From Krasilnikovia cinnamomea (GTDB lineage Bacteria; Actinomycetota; Actinomycetes; Mycobacteriales; Micromonosporaceae): a stretch of 64,000 nt of DNA. The position numbers were made by a program, and so were the translations under genes. The stretch is from assembly GCF_004217545.1 (NCBI RefSeq), contig NZ_SHKY01000001.1, positions 3,658,001 through 3,722,000 of the forward strand. The letters are read 5' to 3'. Below the pieces are notes generated by a model. It had not been told where the DNA came from. It made no database searches and saw nothing but the letters and a program-made list of their open reading frames with translations. Below are positions 18,413-26,389 of the stretch, one piece after another (position 1 is the first letter of the stretch; each line of letters begins with the position of its first letter).

Positions 18413-18784
18413 CCGCCGCCCCGCCGCTTGCGGTGGCGGCGGCTGCGATCTTGGAGAGTTCTGGTTAGCTCCGGACCCGAACTCCCCATCGTTTGGCTGG
18501 GTGCTGGGCGGCGGACCCTGAACGCAAGGACGGCGCCTCGAGGAAGAGGCGCCGCCGCTGCACCGGCTGCCGGGTTATCAAGCGTGCACCTGGGTCGTTG
18601 TCGACGGTCCGATGAGGTGCCGCCGCAACGTGCCTGCCGTGGCTGATCGCGCGTGGGTTCCCGGTGGCGGTGCACGGGATCCGGTCTCAATCCCGCTCCT
18701 TCTTTCTACGCCGGTGCTCGCTAGATCGCCATGGGTTCAGCTGCGCAAATTGCGCGTACCGCAATCAGTCAGACGTTAGCGAGG
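18413..18784. other. Intergenic region with hairpin
   Basis: About 370 bases between the convergent Fic-like and HAD genes. A GGCGCCTC/GAGGCGCC hairpin lies at 18532-18553 and can serve either gene as terminator. No gene or recognisable RNA is seen in the rest. Confidence 0.5.
18532..18553. terminator. Hairpin between convergent genes
   Basis: Eight-base-pair stem GGCGCCTC/GAGGCGCC with a six-base loop. It is 120 bases after the Fic-like gene, so assignment is uncertain. Confidence 0.45.
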
Positions 18785-19609
18785 TCAGGCTGCGGCGGCG
18801 GCCCGGGTGCGGCGGTGCCGCCCGTACAGGGCCAGGCCGATCGCGACGCCGACCCCCACACCGAGCGCGGCCGCGGCCATCGGCACCGCGGGGCGCTCCC
18901 GCAGGCGCCGACCCAGCGGTACGGGATGCCGGAACTCCAGAATGGGCCAGGCCCGCTCCATCGCGACCCGGCGCAACGCCCGGTCCGGATTCACCGCTGT
19001 CGGGTGGCCGACCGCCTCCAGCAGCGGCAGATCGCTGTGCGAATCCGAGTACGCGTGGCACTGCGCCAGGTCGTAGCCGCGGACGGCGGCCAGCTTCCGG
19101 ATCTCCTGGACCTTGCTCGGTCCCGCCGCGTAGAACTCGACCTCGCCGCTGTAGCGGCCGTCCACGATGCTCATCCGGGTCGCGATCACGTCGGTGACCC
19201 CGAGCAGCTCGCCGATCGGCCGGACCATCTCGTCGCCGGACGCGGACACCAGCACCACATCCCGGCCGGCCGCCTGGTGCTCGCCGATCAGAACGGCCGC
19301 CTCGGCGTACACGTACGGGTTGATCAGTTCGTCCAGGGTCTCGGCGACGATCTGCCGGACCTGCTCCACGGACCAGCCCTTACACAGGGCGGCCAGGTAG
19401 TCGCGTACCCGGGCCATGGTCTGCTCGTCGGCGCCGCCCAGGCGGAACATGAGCTGCGCATACGCGGACTTGACCACGTCACGCCGGGTGATCAGGCCAT
19501 CGCGATAGAACGGCCGTCCGAAGGCCAGTGCACTGGACTTGGCGATGACGGTCTTGTCGAGGTCGAAAAACGCGGCGCTGCGGCCCACGGGCCGAAAGTG
19601 TAGCCGCAT
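18785..19609 (-). CDS. HAD-IB family phosphatase with C-terminal membrane anchor
   Basis: 274 residues from the ATG at 19607-19609. HAD motifs are complete: motif I 'FFDLDKTV' (D-x-D, residues ~14-18), motif II Ser in 'VLVSASGDE', motif III Lys in 'SKVQEI', and motif IV 'YSDSHSDLPLLEAVG'. This subfamily (SerB-like, IB) hydrolyses small phosphorylated substrates; the substrate is unknown. The C-terminus has one hydrophobic helix ('MAAAALGVGVGVAIGLALYG') followed by basic residues, suggesting a membrane tether with the catalytic domain in the cytoplasm. Confidence 0.88.
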   Translation of the reverse strand: MRLHFRPVGRSAAFFDLDKTVIAKSSALAFGRPFYRDGLITRRDVVKSAYAQLMFRLGGADEQTMARVRDYLAALCKGWSVEQVRQIVAETLDELINPYVYAEAAVLIGEHQAAGRDVVLVSASGDEMVRPIGELLGVTDVIATRMSIVDGRYSGEVEFYAAGPSKVQEIRKLAAVRGYDLAQCHAYSDSHSDLPLLEAVGHPTAVNPDRALRRVAMERAWPILEFRHPVPLGRRLRERPAVPMAAAALGVGVGVAIGLALYGRHRRTRAAAAA

Positions 19610-19807
19610 CGGGCCGCCCGTCCAGTCCCTCGACTCGCCGGTATCCGTTTCGACTCGGCCCCCAAGGCCCCTGGTGGTGAGGGCAACGCGCCAGTAACGT
19701 CGCACTGCGTCACATTCGGTACTCGACGGGGGCCCTCCGCTGAGGCATGCTTGTGGTGCGACTGGGATTCACGTTTCCCGTGTGATCCTTCTTTTTGCTT
19801 CCAGACC

Positions 19808-19905
19808 CTCGGTGACTGCGCCCCCCGCGATCACCGAGCGGATTCGGCTCGACCCCCCCGGAGCCGAATCTTTGACGACCCCCGTCGCCCCCGGCGGGGG
19901 TCGTC
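19808..19905. terminator. Three consecutive hairpins at the left edge of the mobile element
   Basis: CTCGGTGA/TCACCGAG (19808-19838), GATTCGGCTC/GAGCCGAATC (19841-19870, followed by TTTG) and an 11-bp stem GACGACCCCCG/CGGGGGTCGTC (19874-19905). They lie between the HAD promoter region and the integrase stop and would stop leftward transcription out of the element, and possibly rightward transcription. The third hairpin is inside the attachment-site repeat. Confidence 0.65.
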
Positions 19906-19952
19906 ATCCCACCTACGTACCCCCGGCATCCTGAACCTATGCAGGTAGAGGC
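19882..19952. repeat. Putative attL: left copy of 71-bp imperfect direct repeat
   Basis: Matches 30842-30912 over 71 positions without gaps: 25 identical bases (19882-19906), a 28-base centre with about two-thirds identity, then 18 identical bases (19935-19952, ACCTATGCAGGTAGAGGC). The last block covers the final codons and stop of the integrase gene. Confidence 0.75.
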
Positions 19953-21097
19953 ACTGGTGTTACACCGCCGTCGCCCTCGTTCGGGTGGTCCGAGGCCGAG
20001 AAAGTCAGCGAATCGTCAGCATGGGCCGCGAACGCGTCCCGTACGCGGTCCGCGTAGTCGGTCGGCGCGTGGGTGTACCGGTTGAGCGTCGTGGAGGCGT
20101 TGGCGTGCCCCATGACCCGCTGGATCGCGTTGACGGGCACCCCGTCGGTGACGAGCCAGGTCGCGTATGAGTGCCGAAGATCGTGGAACCGCAGGCTGGC
20201 CGGGAGGCCAGCTCGTGCTAGGGCCAGGGTCCACACCTCCCGCCGGAAGTTCGACCGCAGCATTGGCAGGCCGAACCGGTTGGGGAACACCAGGTCGCCC
20301 GGTTCCGGCTCATCGGTGAGCCGACCCCGGTGCGCCGTTAGCGCGGCCATCAGGAAGCCCGGCAGGGGCACCGTGCGGACGCCAGCCTTCGTCTTCGGGT
20401 ACGGCCGCATGGTGACCCCCTGCGGCGTCTCCACGGCCACCTGAACGACTCGCAGCGTCGCAGTGTCCAAGTCCACCGCGCCCCACACGAGGCCCGCGCA
20501 CTCGCCCCACCGAAGACCGGCCCCGGCTGCCGTGGCGACCATCGCCCGGTGCCGGGCCGGGACGGCGGGCAGGAGCCTGCGGAAGAACTGGCCACGAGTC
20601 AGGGCCGCAGCCCGAGGCGGACGGTCGCGCGCCTCCGTGCGTACGCGGACGCCCTCGGCCGGGTTGTACGGCAGGACGCGAGCCCGAACGGCCGTCTCCA
20701 GGATGGCGAGCAGGAGGCCGTAGCACTTGGAGACGGTTGGCGGGGCGATGACCCTACCGAGGTCCACCACCCACTCCTGAATGGACATGAAGTCGATCTG
20801 GTTGAGCTGTGAGCGGCCCCAGCGCGGCACCAGATGCGTGCGCAGCAGTGACAACGTCCGTTCTGCCGTCCTGGCTTCGACCTCCCGGCCGAGCAGCCAT
20901 CGGGCGGCGAAGTCCTCGAACCGGATCTTCCCGGCGTCGGGATCGACGTAGACGCCTCGGTTCTTGCTGCCCTCCATCTCTGCGATGTACGCCTTCGCCT
21001 CCCGCTTCGTCTTGAACGTCTTGGCCTTCTGCTTGCCGGACGGGTCGCGCCAGTTGGCGCGGTAGTTGCCTGCTGGGGTTGGGGTTACGTGACCCAC
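19937..21097 (-). CDS. int: Tyrosine recombinase (phage-type integrase)
   Basis: 386 residues: an N-terminal arm-binding domain ('YRANWRDPSGKQKAKTFKTKREAKAY'), a core-binding SAM-like domain, and a catalytic domain with Arg I in 'GLRWGECAGLVWGAVDLD', the H-x-x-R motif 'FHDLRHSYATWL', the second His in 'MGHANASTTLNRY' and the nucleophile Tyr in that same motif. All catalytic residues are present, so it is probably functional. GTG start at 21095-21097 with AAGGAG ten bases upstream. The stop codon lies inside attL, the usual int-att arrangement. Confidence 0.95.
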   Translation of the reverse strand: MGHVTPTPAGNYRANWRDPSGKQKAKTFKTKREAKAYIAEMEGSKNRGVYVDPDAGKIRFEDFAARWLLGREVEARTAERTLSLLRTHLVPRWGRSQLNQIDFMSIQEWVVDLGRVIAPPTVSKCYGLLLAILETAVRARVLPYNPAEGVRVRTEARDRPPRAAALTRGQFFRRLLPAVPARHRAMVATAAGAGLRWGECAGLVWGAVDLDTATLRVVQVAVETPQGVTMRPYPKTKAGVRTVPLPGFLMAALTAHRGRLTDEPEPGDLVFPNRFGLPMLRSNFRREVWTLALARAGLPASLRFHDLRHSYATWLVTDGVPVNAIQRVMGHANASTTLNRYTHAPTDYADRVRDAFAAHADDSLTFSASDHPNEGDGGVTPVPLPA

Positions 21098-21736
21098 GGT
21101 GATGGATCTCCTTCGTGTGGTGGGGTAGCGGTAGCGGCACCCGTGGGGGTGTCGAACCGCTGATTTCCGGGGTTTTCGGTGGGCAGTGCTAAGTGCCGCT
21201 ACCCGCTACCCGGGGATATGCGGGCTGGCCAGGGCGGTAGCGGGTGAGGTAGCGCTGCCGCTACCCGGTAGCGGGCCGCTACCTTTGCCGCTACCTCCGT
21301 GTCGGGAGGCGGGGCGGTGACGGAGCGTCGATGCGTGGGGGCGGCCCGGCGCGGGTCGCGGTCGCGGCCGCCGTGCTCTGTCGGGTGCGGTTCTCGGGTG
21401 GTCGCGGTGCCGGGCTGGGTGGGCGCAACCCGCGACCGGCGGTTGATCGTGCTGGTTGGTGCGGTCGCGGCTGGGGTCGCGTGGGCGCGACCGGTCGCGG
21501 GCGGCCCGCGACCGGGCCGGGGCGGGTGACGCCGGGAGTGTCGAGCGTCGGGGTGCCGGTTCGGCGGTGTTCGGCGCTGCGGTGGGGTGGTGTGTTACCG
21601 CCACCTTCGCGGGTACGGCGTGGTGGCAGGCGGTGACGGCGGGGGTGACGCGGGTGTTACCTGTCGGGCCGTCCTCGCGGCCGTGCCGGGGGTGTCCGCG
21701 TACGGCCCTGTGGGCGGTTTCGGGGGTGTGGGTGGG

Positions 21737-21779
21737 TTGGGCCGCGAGGCCGCTAGATCGCTGGCCAGGGCCGCGAGGG
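21737..21779. repeat. Direct repeat copy 1 (43 bp, inside a ~90-bp duplication)
   Basis: Identical except one C/T to 21968-22010; the core contains GCCGCTAGATCGCTGG. Followed by palindromic ATTGCGG...CCGCAAT elements up to about 21830. Confidence 0.85.
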
Positions 21780-21967
21780 TGAGACATTGCGGACCCGCAA
21801 TGCCTCGCGGGTTAGGCCGCAATGCCTTGCGGCGTTCCTTGCGGCTGGCGAACCGTTCGGATGTCTACGGGGCGTGACGGTCGCGGGTGTTGCCGGGGTT
21901 GGTGCTAGCGGCTGTGCGGGGTGTCCCGGTCTGGCCTGTGGGCGGGTTTCCGGGGGTGTGGCTGGTG

Positions 21968-22010
21968 TTGGGCCGCGAGGCCGCTAGATCGCTGGTCAGG
22001 GCCGCGAGGG
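21968..22010. repeat. Direct repeat copy 2 (43 bp, inside a ~90-bp duplication)
   Basis: Second copy of the block at 21737-21779. Followed by two copies of CCGCGATGCATCGCGG (palindromes, 22026-22062). Confidence 0.85.
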
Positions 22011-22416
22011 CGGGGGGTAGCGGACCCGCGATGCATCGCGGTCCTACCCGCGATGCATCGCGGGGCCCGGCGGCGGTTGTCATGGTGACGCAGGGTGGCG
22101 GATTGTCGCGGTGTCGCACTGTCGCGTGCGACGACGGGAAGGGCCTCCAACGCGCGCGCGTACGCGCGAGGCGACACGCGACGATGCGACACCGCGACTA
22201 TGACTCTCGGTAGTGGACGGTGGCGGGTTGGGGCCGGTGGTGCTAGCGGCCGTTGTGGGGGTCGGTATCCGGTCTGGCGGGCCGGTTCCGGGGTGCCGGC
22301 GGGTTCGGCTGCTAGTTGCTAGCGGGCTGGTCGTGGCCCGGTTGGGCCGCTAGCGGTGCCGCTAGCGCTAGCGGGCCGGGGTGCTAGCGCTAGCGGCTGA
22401 TCCGGCTGCTGGGCGG

Positions 22417-22782
22417 TTACGCGCCGTGCCGCTTCGGGTCGTTGCGGTGGGCCCAGATCAGGTCCTTCTCGGCGTCGGTCAGCTCCCCGACCGAGGCCCT
22501 GCGGTTGGCCTCGGCCTCGGCAGGGGTGGTCTCGACGCAGGAGTCAAGCCAGTCGTGGAACGCCCGGCGGGGGACGACCCACCGGCCGCCGAGTTTGCGG
22601 GCGGGAATGTCGCCGGAGCGGATCATGCGGTAGGTGCCGCCGAGGTTGAGCGACAGCATTTCCGCGACTTCCTTGACGGTGTAAGTCAGCAACCCGACCG
22701 GTGCGGGCCGGGGACGCTGCGGCGCCTCAGGGGGCCTGGTGCGGGGAGTGAGCGGGTGAACGGTGGCGTGAGCGGTACGCAC
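22417..22782 (-). CDS. xis: Excisionase / MerR-like helix-turn-helix DNA-binding protein
   Basis: 121 residues with a central HTH_17-type winged helix ('YTVKEVAEMLSLNLGGTYRMIRSGDIPARKLGGRWVVPRRAFHDWL', residues ~34-80), the architecture of recombination directionality factors in actinobacterial integrative elements. The N-terminal 30 residues are a Pro/Arg-rich tail. GTG start at 22780-22782 with GGAGG seven bases upstream. It lies in the same direction as int but 1.3 kb away, in a cluster with the ATPase gene. Confidence 0.85.
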   Translation of the reverse strand: MRTAHATVHPLTPRTRPPEAPQRPRPAPVGLLTYTVKEVAEMLSLNLGGTYRMIRSGDIPARKLGGRWVVPRRAFHDWLDSCVETTPAEAEANRRASVGELTDAEKDLIWAHRNDPKRHGA

Positions 22783-22929
22783 GGACGTGCCTCCAATGTG
22801 GGTGGTGCGGGGTGGGGTGGTGCGGCGGTTCGGCGGCTGGCGTGGCCTCGGCCGGGCCGCTGAGAGCCACGCTGAGCCAAGATCCGGGACCTTCTGGTGT
22901 CATCCGATGCAGCCGATCGGAGCTGTGGG

Positions 22930-23343
22930 CTATCGGTCCGGGTGGTGGCAGGTGTCGCAGAGGCCGTAGCCGAACAGGATCGGCCCGACTTGAGCGATCC
23001 CGGCCCACACACGGTCAGCGCGTCGGCGGCACTGGTCGCAGGTGCTGTCCTCGATCGGGTCGGGGGTGGCGAGGTGGCGGCAGGCGGGGCAGACGATCAG
23101 CCCGGGTGCCCATGCGAACGCGTGCACCACGCGCGGGCTGGCCCCTGTGTGGGGACAGATTCGGCCGCGTCCGGCGAGCAGGGCCAGGGCGTGACGCTGA
23201 AACAGGCTGGCGAGCCAGGGCGGGGTATCGGGGCTGGCGGTTAGCCTGGCCCACGGGTGTTCGGCGGCCCGCAGCACGCGGCGGTGGGCGTCGGCGCTCG
23301 CGGCGTGGAGCTGGTCAGCGAGCGCGGTCGGGTGGGTGCTCAT
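22930..23343 (-). CDS. Putative zinc-ribbon protein of the mobile element
   Basis: 137 residues; unrecognised. The C-terminal half carries three CxxC pairs ('CPAC', 'CDQC', 'CDTC') and a further 'CPHTG', consistent with one or two structural zinc sites. The N-terminus is alpha-helical and basic. Its ATG overlaps the stop codon of the upstream ATPase gene (ATGA), so it is translated in tandem with it and may work with the helicase on DNA. Soluble, no signal peptide. Confidence 0.75.
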   Translation of the reverse strand: MSTHPTALADQLHAASADAHRRVLRAAEHPWARLTASPDTPPWLASLFQRHALALLAGRGRICPHTGASPRVVHAFAWAPGLIVCPACRHLATPDPIEDSTCDQCRRRADRVWAGIAQVGPILFGYGLCDTCHHPDR

Positions 23344-24647
23344 GCGGCGGTACCTCCGTCGGCGCGGATCAAGGTTAGGGGTGACTGGTTGTGACGCGCA
23401 GCGTCCGATGTGGGTGGTGACGGTGTGTCATCGAGGTCGGGCAGTGGCGCCAGTCGCGCCTCAGTGGCGCCAGTCGCGCCAGCTTCCGAGTCCTGGCGCG
23501 ACTGGCGCGACTGGGCGCCATTGGCGTCAGTGGCGCCGTCGTCGTTACCAACGGTGAGCGTCCATACCGACCGGCGGGGGAACCCGATGCTACGGACGGT
23601 GACCTTCGCGCGGGTCCGTGCGCGTTGCACGGTGCGTTCGGCGAGCCCGGCGGCGCGGGCGGCCTTGCGGATGTCGTCCCACGGGGCTTCCCCGCCGTGG
23701 TCGGTGAGGTAGTCGCGTAGCCAGTCCGCGACGGCTTCCCGGTCGGCCCGGCTGCTGCCGCCGTCGCCGTCGCTCGCGTTGTCCCCGAGGATGTCGGCCA
23801 CGCTGCGGTCGGATTCCCCGGTGATGGTGAGCTTGCCGACGTAGGCGGGGCCTTCCTCGGTGGGGATCTCCACCGACTCGACCAGGTACCGCAGGGACGG
23901 CAGGTCGAGGCGGCCGAGGTTGTTCTTGGCCTGCGACATCACGCACGAGCCGTCGCCTGCCTCGTCGTCGCGGGCGATGGCGATCACCGCGCGGGCGACT
24001 GCGGAGAACGCCCGCGATCCGGTGATCAGGTTCAGCGCGTCGGCAGACGCGCTCTTGTTGAAGTGCGCCAACCCGACCACGGCGCAGCCGGTGCGGTCGG
24101 CCATGTTCACCAGAGGCTCCAGGGCGGTGCGGAGATCCCGGTCGCGGTGGGTGTCGATGCTGGCGTGGATCAGCGACAGCAACGGATCAGCGGCCAGCAA
24201 CGCCACACCCAACCGTTCGATCTCGACCGCGAGGGCGCGGCAGTCGCGGGGCAACGTCAGCGCGTCGAATCCGCCGTCGTGCTGGACGTCGACGCGGTAC
24301 ACCATCGTCAGGTCCGCACCGGCCGCGTACAGGCGCGGCCCGATCGTGTGCGACCACGAATCCTCGGTGGCCGCGTAGATGACCGCACGCGGGGTGCCGT
24401 GCCAGATACCGGGCAACGTCCCGCGCGTGATCTGCGCGGTCAGCCACGCCAGCGTCAGCGACTTCCCGATGCCTTCCCGGCCGGGGATGACGGTGAGCGC
24501 CCCGGCGGGTACCCGGTCGGTCCACGTCCACCGGACCGGCCGCATCCGGATCTCCGATGCCGGGGTGAGCAACAGCCGCCGGGAGCTGCCGTCGCCCGCG
24601 TCCGGTGGCAGGTCGGGCGGCGCTAGGTCGTGGGTGGTGTCGGTCAT
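23340..24647 (-). CDS. RepA/DnaB-type AAA (RecA-fold) ATPase of the mobile element
   Basis: 435 residues from the ATG at 24645-24647. The RecA-like core includes Walker A 'GREGIGKS' (~residue 44), 'YAATEDSWSHTIGPRL', a Walker B-like 'LLAADPLLSLI' and 'VVGLAHFNKS', as in hexameric RepA replicative helicases and AAA_25 proteins of plasmids and actinobacterial islands. The C-terminal third has a winged-helix-like region ('EAPWDDIRKAARAAGLAERTVQRARTRA') and a Pro/Ala/Gln tail. Likely drives replication of the excised element. The expected primase/polymerase partner is not seen. A large palindrome lies just upstream. Confidence 0.82.
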   Translation of the reverse strand: MTDTTHDLAPPDLPPDAGDGSSRRLLLTPASEIRMRPVRWTWTDRVPAGALTVIPGREGIGKSLTLAWLTAQITRGTLPGIWHGTPRAVIYAATEDSWSHTIGPRLYAAGADLTMVYRVDVQHDGGFDALTLPRDCRALAVEIERLGVALLAADPLLSLIHASIDTHRDRDLRTALEPLVNMADRTGCAVVGLAHFNKSASADALNLITGSRAFSAVARAVIAIARDDEAGDGSCVMSQAKNNLGRLDLPSLRYLVESVEIPTEEGPAYVGKLTITGESDRSVADILGDNASDGDGGSSRADREAVADWLRDYLTDHGGEAPWDDIRKAARAAGLAERTVQRARTRAKVTVRSIGFPRRSVWTLTVGNDDGATDANGAQSRQSRQDSEAGATGATEARLAPLPDLDDTPSPPTSDAARHNQSPLTLIRADGGTAA

Positions 24648-24684
24648 GGCCGCATCACCCGTTCGGCCCGGCACGCGTGCGCGG

Positions 24685-24821
24685 GTGTTTCAGCCGGTTC
24701 CCGGCGTGGGTACGGCTGGGGCAGGTGCCGGGGTGGTGAGATGCCCCCGCCCCGGCGCCGCAGGGGTCGAGTTGGTCGGGCGGCGGCGGGGGGCATCTCA
24801 CCCCGGTTCGGGCTGAAACAC
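24685..24821. repeat. Large nested palindrome upstream of the helicase gene
   Basis: Outer arms GTGTTTCAGCC (24685-24695) and its complement (24811-24821); inner 14-bp arms GGTGAGATGCCCCC (24735-24748) and complement (24788-24802 region). The whole 137-bp structure begins 38 bases before the helicase start. Candidate origin or operator; function not shown. Confidence 0.85.
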
Positions 24822-25357
24822 TGTCTGCGGGCCGGGCGCGGTGCGGGCCTAGTAGCGGGTCGCGGGTGGGCTGGTCCCCGGGGTGGTGTGGCTGGTCGCG
24901 GGTGTCGCGGACCCGGGTTCCGGTGGGCGGTCGGTGAGGTCGTGGTGTCGTCAACAGGTGGCGGGTGCGGGTTCACGATGCGGTACTCCCTTGTCGTCAA
25001 GACGGTTGTCGTGCGGGGCGGGTTTGTGCTGCGTGCGGCCCGGTTGGTGACGGCGCCGTGACACGCCACCGGACCGGCTGGGGTCGCGGTGGCTGGCGTC
25101 AGCGGCGCAACGGCAGTGACCGGCGGTTCGGGCTGGCCACGCGCCGCGCAGCGGCGCCAGCCAGCAGCCCGGCTCTGCCGGTCCTCCTTGCCCTTGCTCG
25201 TGTCGTCCAGCACGGCCGGTCGGCCGTGCCGGTAGTGCCCTGTGGAGTTCTCAATGAGCCAGCGCCAAGCGCGAACGCCCACGCCAAGAGGTAGTGCGAC
25301 CCGAACGGGGTCCGATGTCGTCAGGAGGTGGCCCGCGCGGGCCACCGGGAGTGGCTG
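24822..25357. other. Gap without a supported gene
   Basis: About 535 bases. One leftward frame (start near 25345) opens with a possibly protein-like 'RVALPLGVGVRAWRWLIEN' but turns into Pro/Arg/Thr low complexity and runs through the palindrome, so it is not called. No other structure was recognised. Confidence 0.4.
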
Positions 25358-25708
25358 TCAGGCTGCCTGTGTGGCGTCGAGCCACGTGCCGTGCTGGCGC
25401 CAGAACCGTTCAGCGGTGCGGTGCACCCGGTTGAACCGGCCACCCCACAGGCGGTGGTACTCGGCCGCCGCCGCGCGCCGGACCTGCCGTGACTGGCCGA
25501 ACCGCTGCGCGGCGACCAGCTCTTGCCACCGGGCCCGCCACGCAGCCCGGTCGTCACCACTGACCGCGCCGAGTCCAGCCCGGACCACGTCGGCCGGGTC
25601 GGCGGCCTGGTCCTCGGCCAGCGGGGACGCGAACACGGCCGCCGCCACCTCGCCGTAGGTCAGCCCGAACATCCGGTCGCGCAGCTGCGTCACGTCGAGG
25701 CGGGCCAT
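25358..25708 (-). CDS. Small mobile-element protein, unknown
   Basis: 116 residues, basic and helical ('MARLDVTQLRDRMFGLTYGEVAAAVFAS', 'FNRVHRTAERFWRQHGTWLDA'). No family recognised. The ATG overlaps the stop of the preceding gene as TGATG, so the two are coupled in one operon controlled from the promoter at 26216-26245. Confidence 0.7.
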   Translation of the reverse strand: MARLDVTQLRDRMFGLTYGEVAAAVFASPLAEDQAADPADVVRAGLGAVSGDDRAAWRARWQELVAAQRFGQSRQVRRAAAAEYHRLWGGRFNRVHRTAERFWRQHGTWLDATQAA

Positions 25709-26133
25709 CACGCGGCCCGCCGGGCCGGGATGCTGCGCACCCACGGGATCGAGGCGGGGAACGTCGGCCGGACCGTGATATCGAACGCCGTCGCCACTCG
25801 CCGCTCGCACAGCGCCAGGAACGCCCGCTGTTCCGGATCGGCCGGCGGATCGAGCAAGTCGGTCTGCGCGTCCCGGTGCACCGTGTTGATGCCGTCGAAC
25901 GTGATGATGTGGGCAACCCAGCGGCGAACCTCGGCGTCGCTCATCTCGGCCAGGTAGTCGTACTCCACGCCCAGCGACCGGCAGTACAACGCCGCGACCA
26001 GCTCCAGCGCCGTCAACGGCACCGTAGCCATGAGCACTGCCTCCGGGGCCTGGCCGTGAAGGTGGTCCCGGTCGTCCACGAACCCATCCGCCGATACCAT
26101 CGGCAGCACAGCCCGGGTAGTCTTGACCTGCAT
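25708..26133 (-). CDS. Mobile-element protein, unknown, first gene of the repressible operon
   Basis: 141 residues, soluble ('VPLTALELVAALYCRSLGVEYDYLAEMSDAEVRRWVAHIITFDG', 'FDITVRPTFPASIPWVRSIP'). No domain recognised. The ATG at 26131-26133 has GGAG at a normal distance. It is the first gene behind the operator-embedded promoter, with a ~75-nt leader containing a hairpin. Confidence 0.72.
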   Translation of the reverse strand: MQVKTTRAVLPMVSADGFVDDRDHLHGQAPEAVLMATVPLTALELVAALYCRSLGVEYDYLAEMSDAEVRRWVAHIITFDGINTVHRDAQTDLLDPPADPEQRAFLALCERRVATAFDITVRPTFPASIPWVRSIPARRAA

Positions 26134-26176
26134 CTTCGTACTCCATTCCGCATGGGACAGGGGATGTGCCGGGCCT

Positions 26177-26198
26177 CGGCGGGGGTGCCACCCCGCCG
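26177..26198 (-). promoter_or_regulatory. Leader hairpin of the 26133 operon
   Basis: CGGCGGGG/CCCCGCCG stem with a six-base loop between the predicted transcription start (~26209) and the first start codon; outer GGCC/GGCC bases can extend it. It could be an attenuator or a mRNA-stabilising structure, or a rightward terminator. Confidence 0.4.
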
Positions 26199-26215
26199 GG
26201 GCCTTTCTTGGAAGC

Positions 26216-26245
26216 AGAGTACTTAGCTGTTAAGTACTCCGTCAA
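26216..26245 (-). promoter_or_regulatory. Leftward promoter with operator palindrome in the spacer
   Basis: On the minus strand, -35 TTGACG (26240-26245), an 18-nt spacer, and -10 TACTCT (26216-26221). A perfect inverted repeat GAGTACTTA-N5-TAAGTACTC (26217-26239) fills the spacer and overlaps the -10. A bound dimer would block RNA polymerase. The regulator encoded divergently at 26390 is the obvious candidate ligand. Confidence 0.75.
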
Positions 26246-26389
26246 CCGGTATCGTTCTTTGTTGTCTGCTGTGGTCCGTTGCTGGGCTCAAGCCTGGCGC
26301 CTCGCGGCCGTATTGAGCAGGGCGCATTCGGGGGCGCAAATGTGCACCCGGACGCGGCGATGTGCGCCCCTCCTGGAGGGAGGCGAGCG

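Larger units (their letters stand above)
21098..22416. other. 1.3-kb gene-free, repeat-dense region of the element
   Basis: No credible gene; open frames on both strands are low-complexity. Three kinds of structure are visible: many GGTAGCGG/CCGCTACC octamers at 21120-21300, a duplicated ~90-bp block (see 21737-21779 and 21968-22010) whose copies are each followed by small palindromes, and clustered GCTAGCGG motifs at 22240-22412 next to the excisionase gene. This could be a cis-acting replication, transfer or recombination region. It may also carry the int promoter and xis terminator. Confidence 0.6.

Noticed and set aside
19706-19936. tRNA gene as integration target
   Set aside because: The stretch next to attL forms three simple hairpins; no cloverleaf or tRNA 3' end was recognised there or near attR.
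21299-22322. Several small open frames in the int-xis gap
   Set aside because: Gly/Arg/Val low-complexity, overlapping on both strands and coincident with DNA repeats.
24644-25345. 233-codon leftward gene upstream of the helicase
   Set aside because: Mostly Pro/Arg/Thr low complexity, runs through the large palindrome and overlaps the helicase start; no ribosome site.
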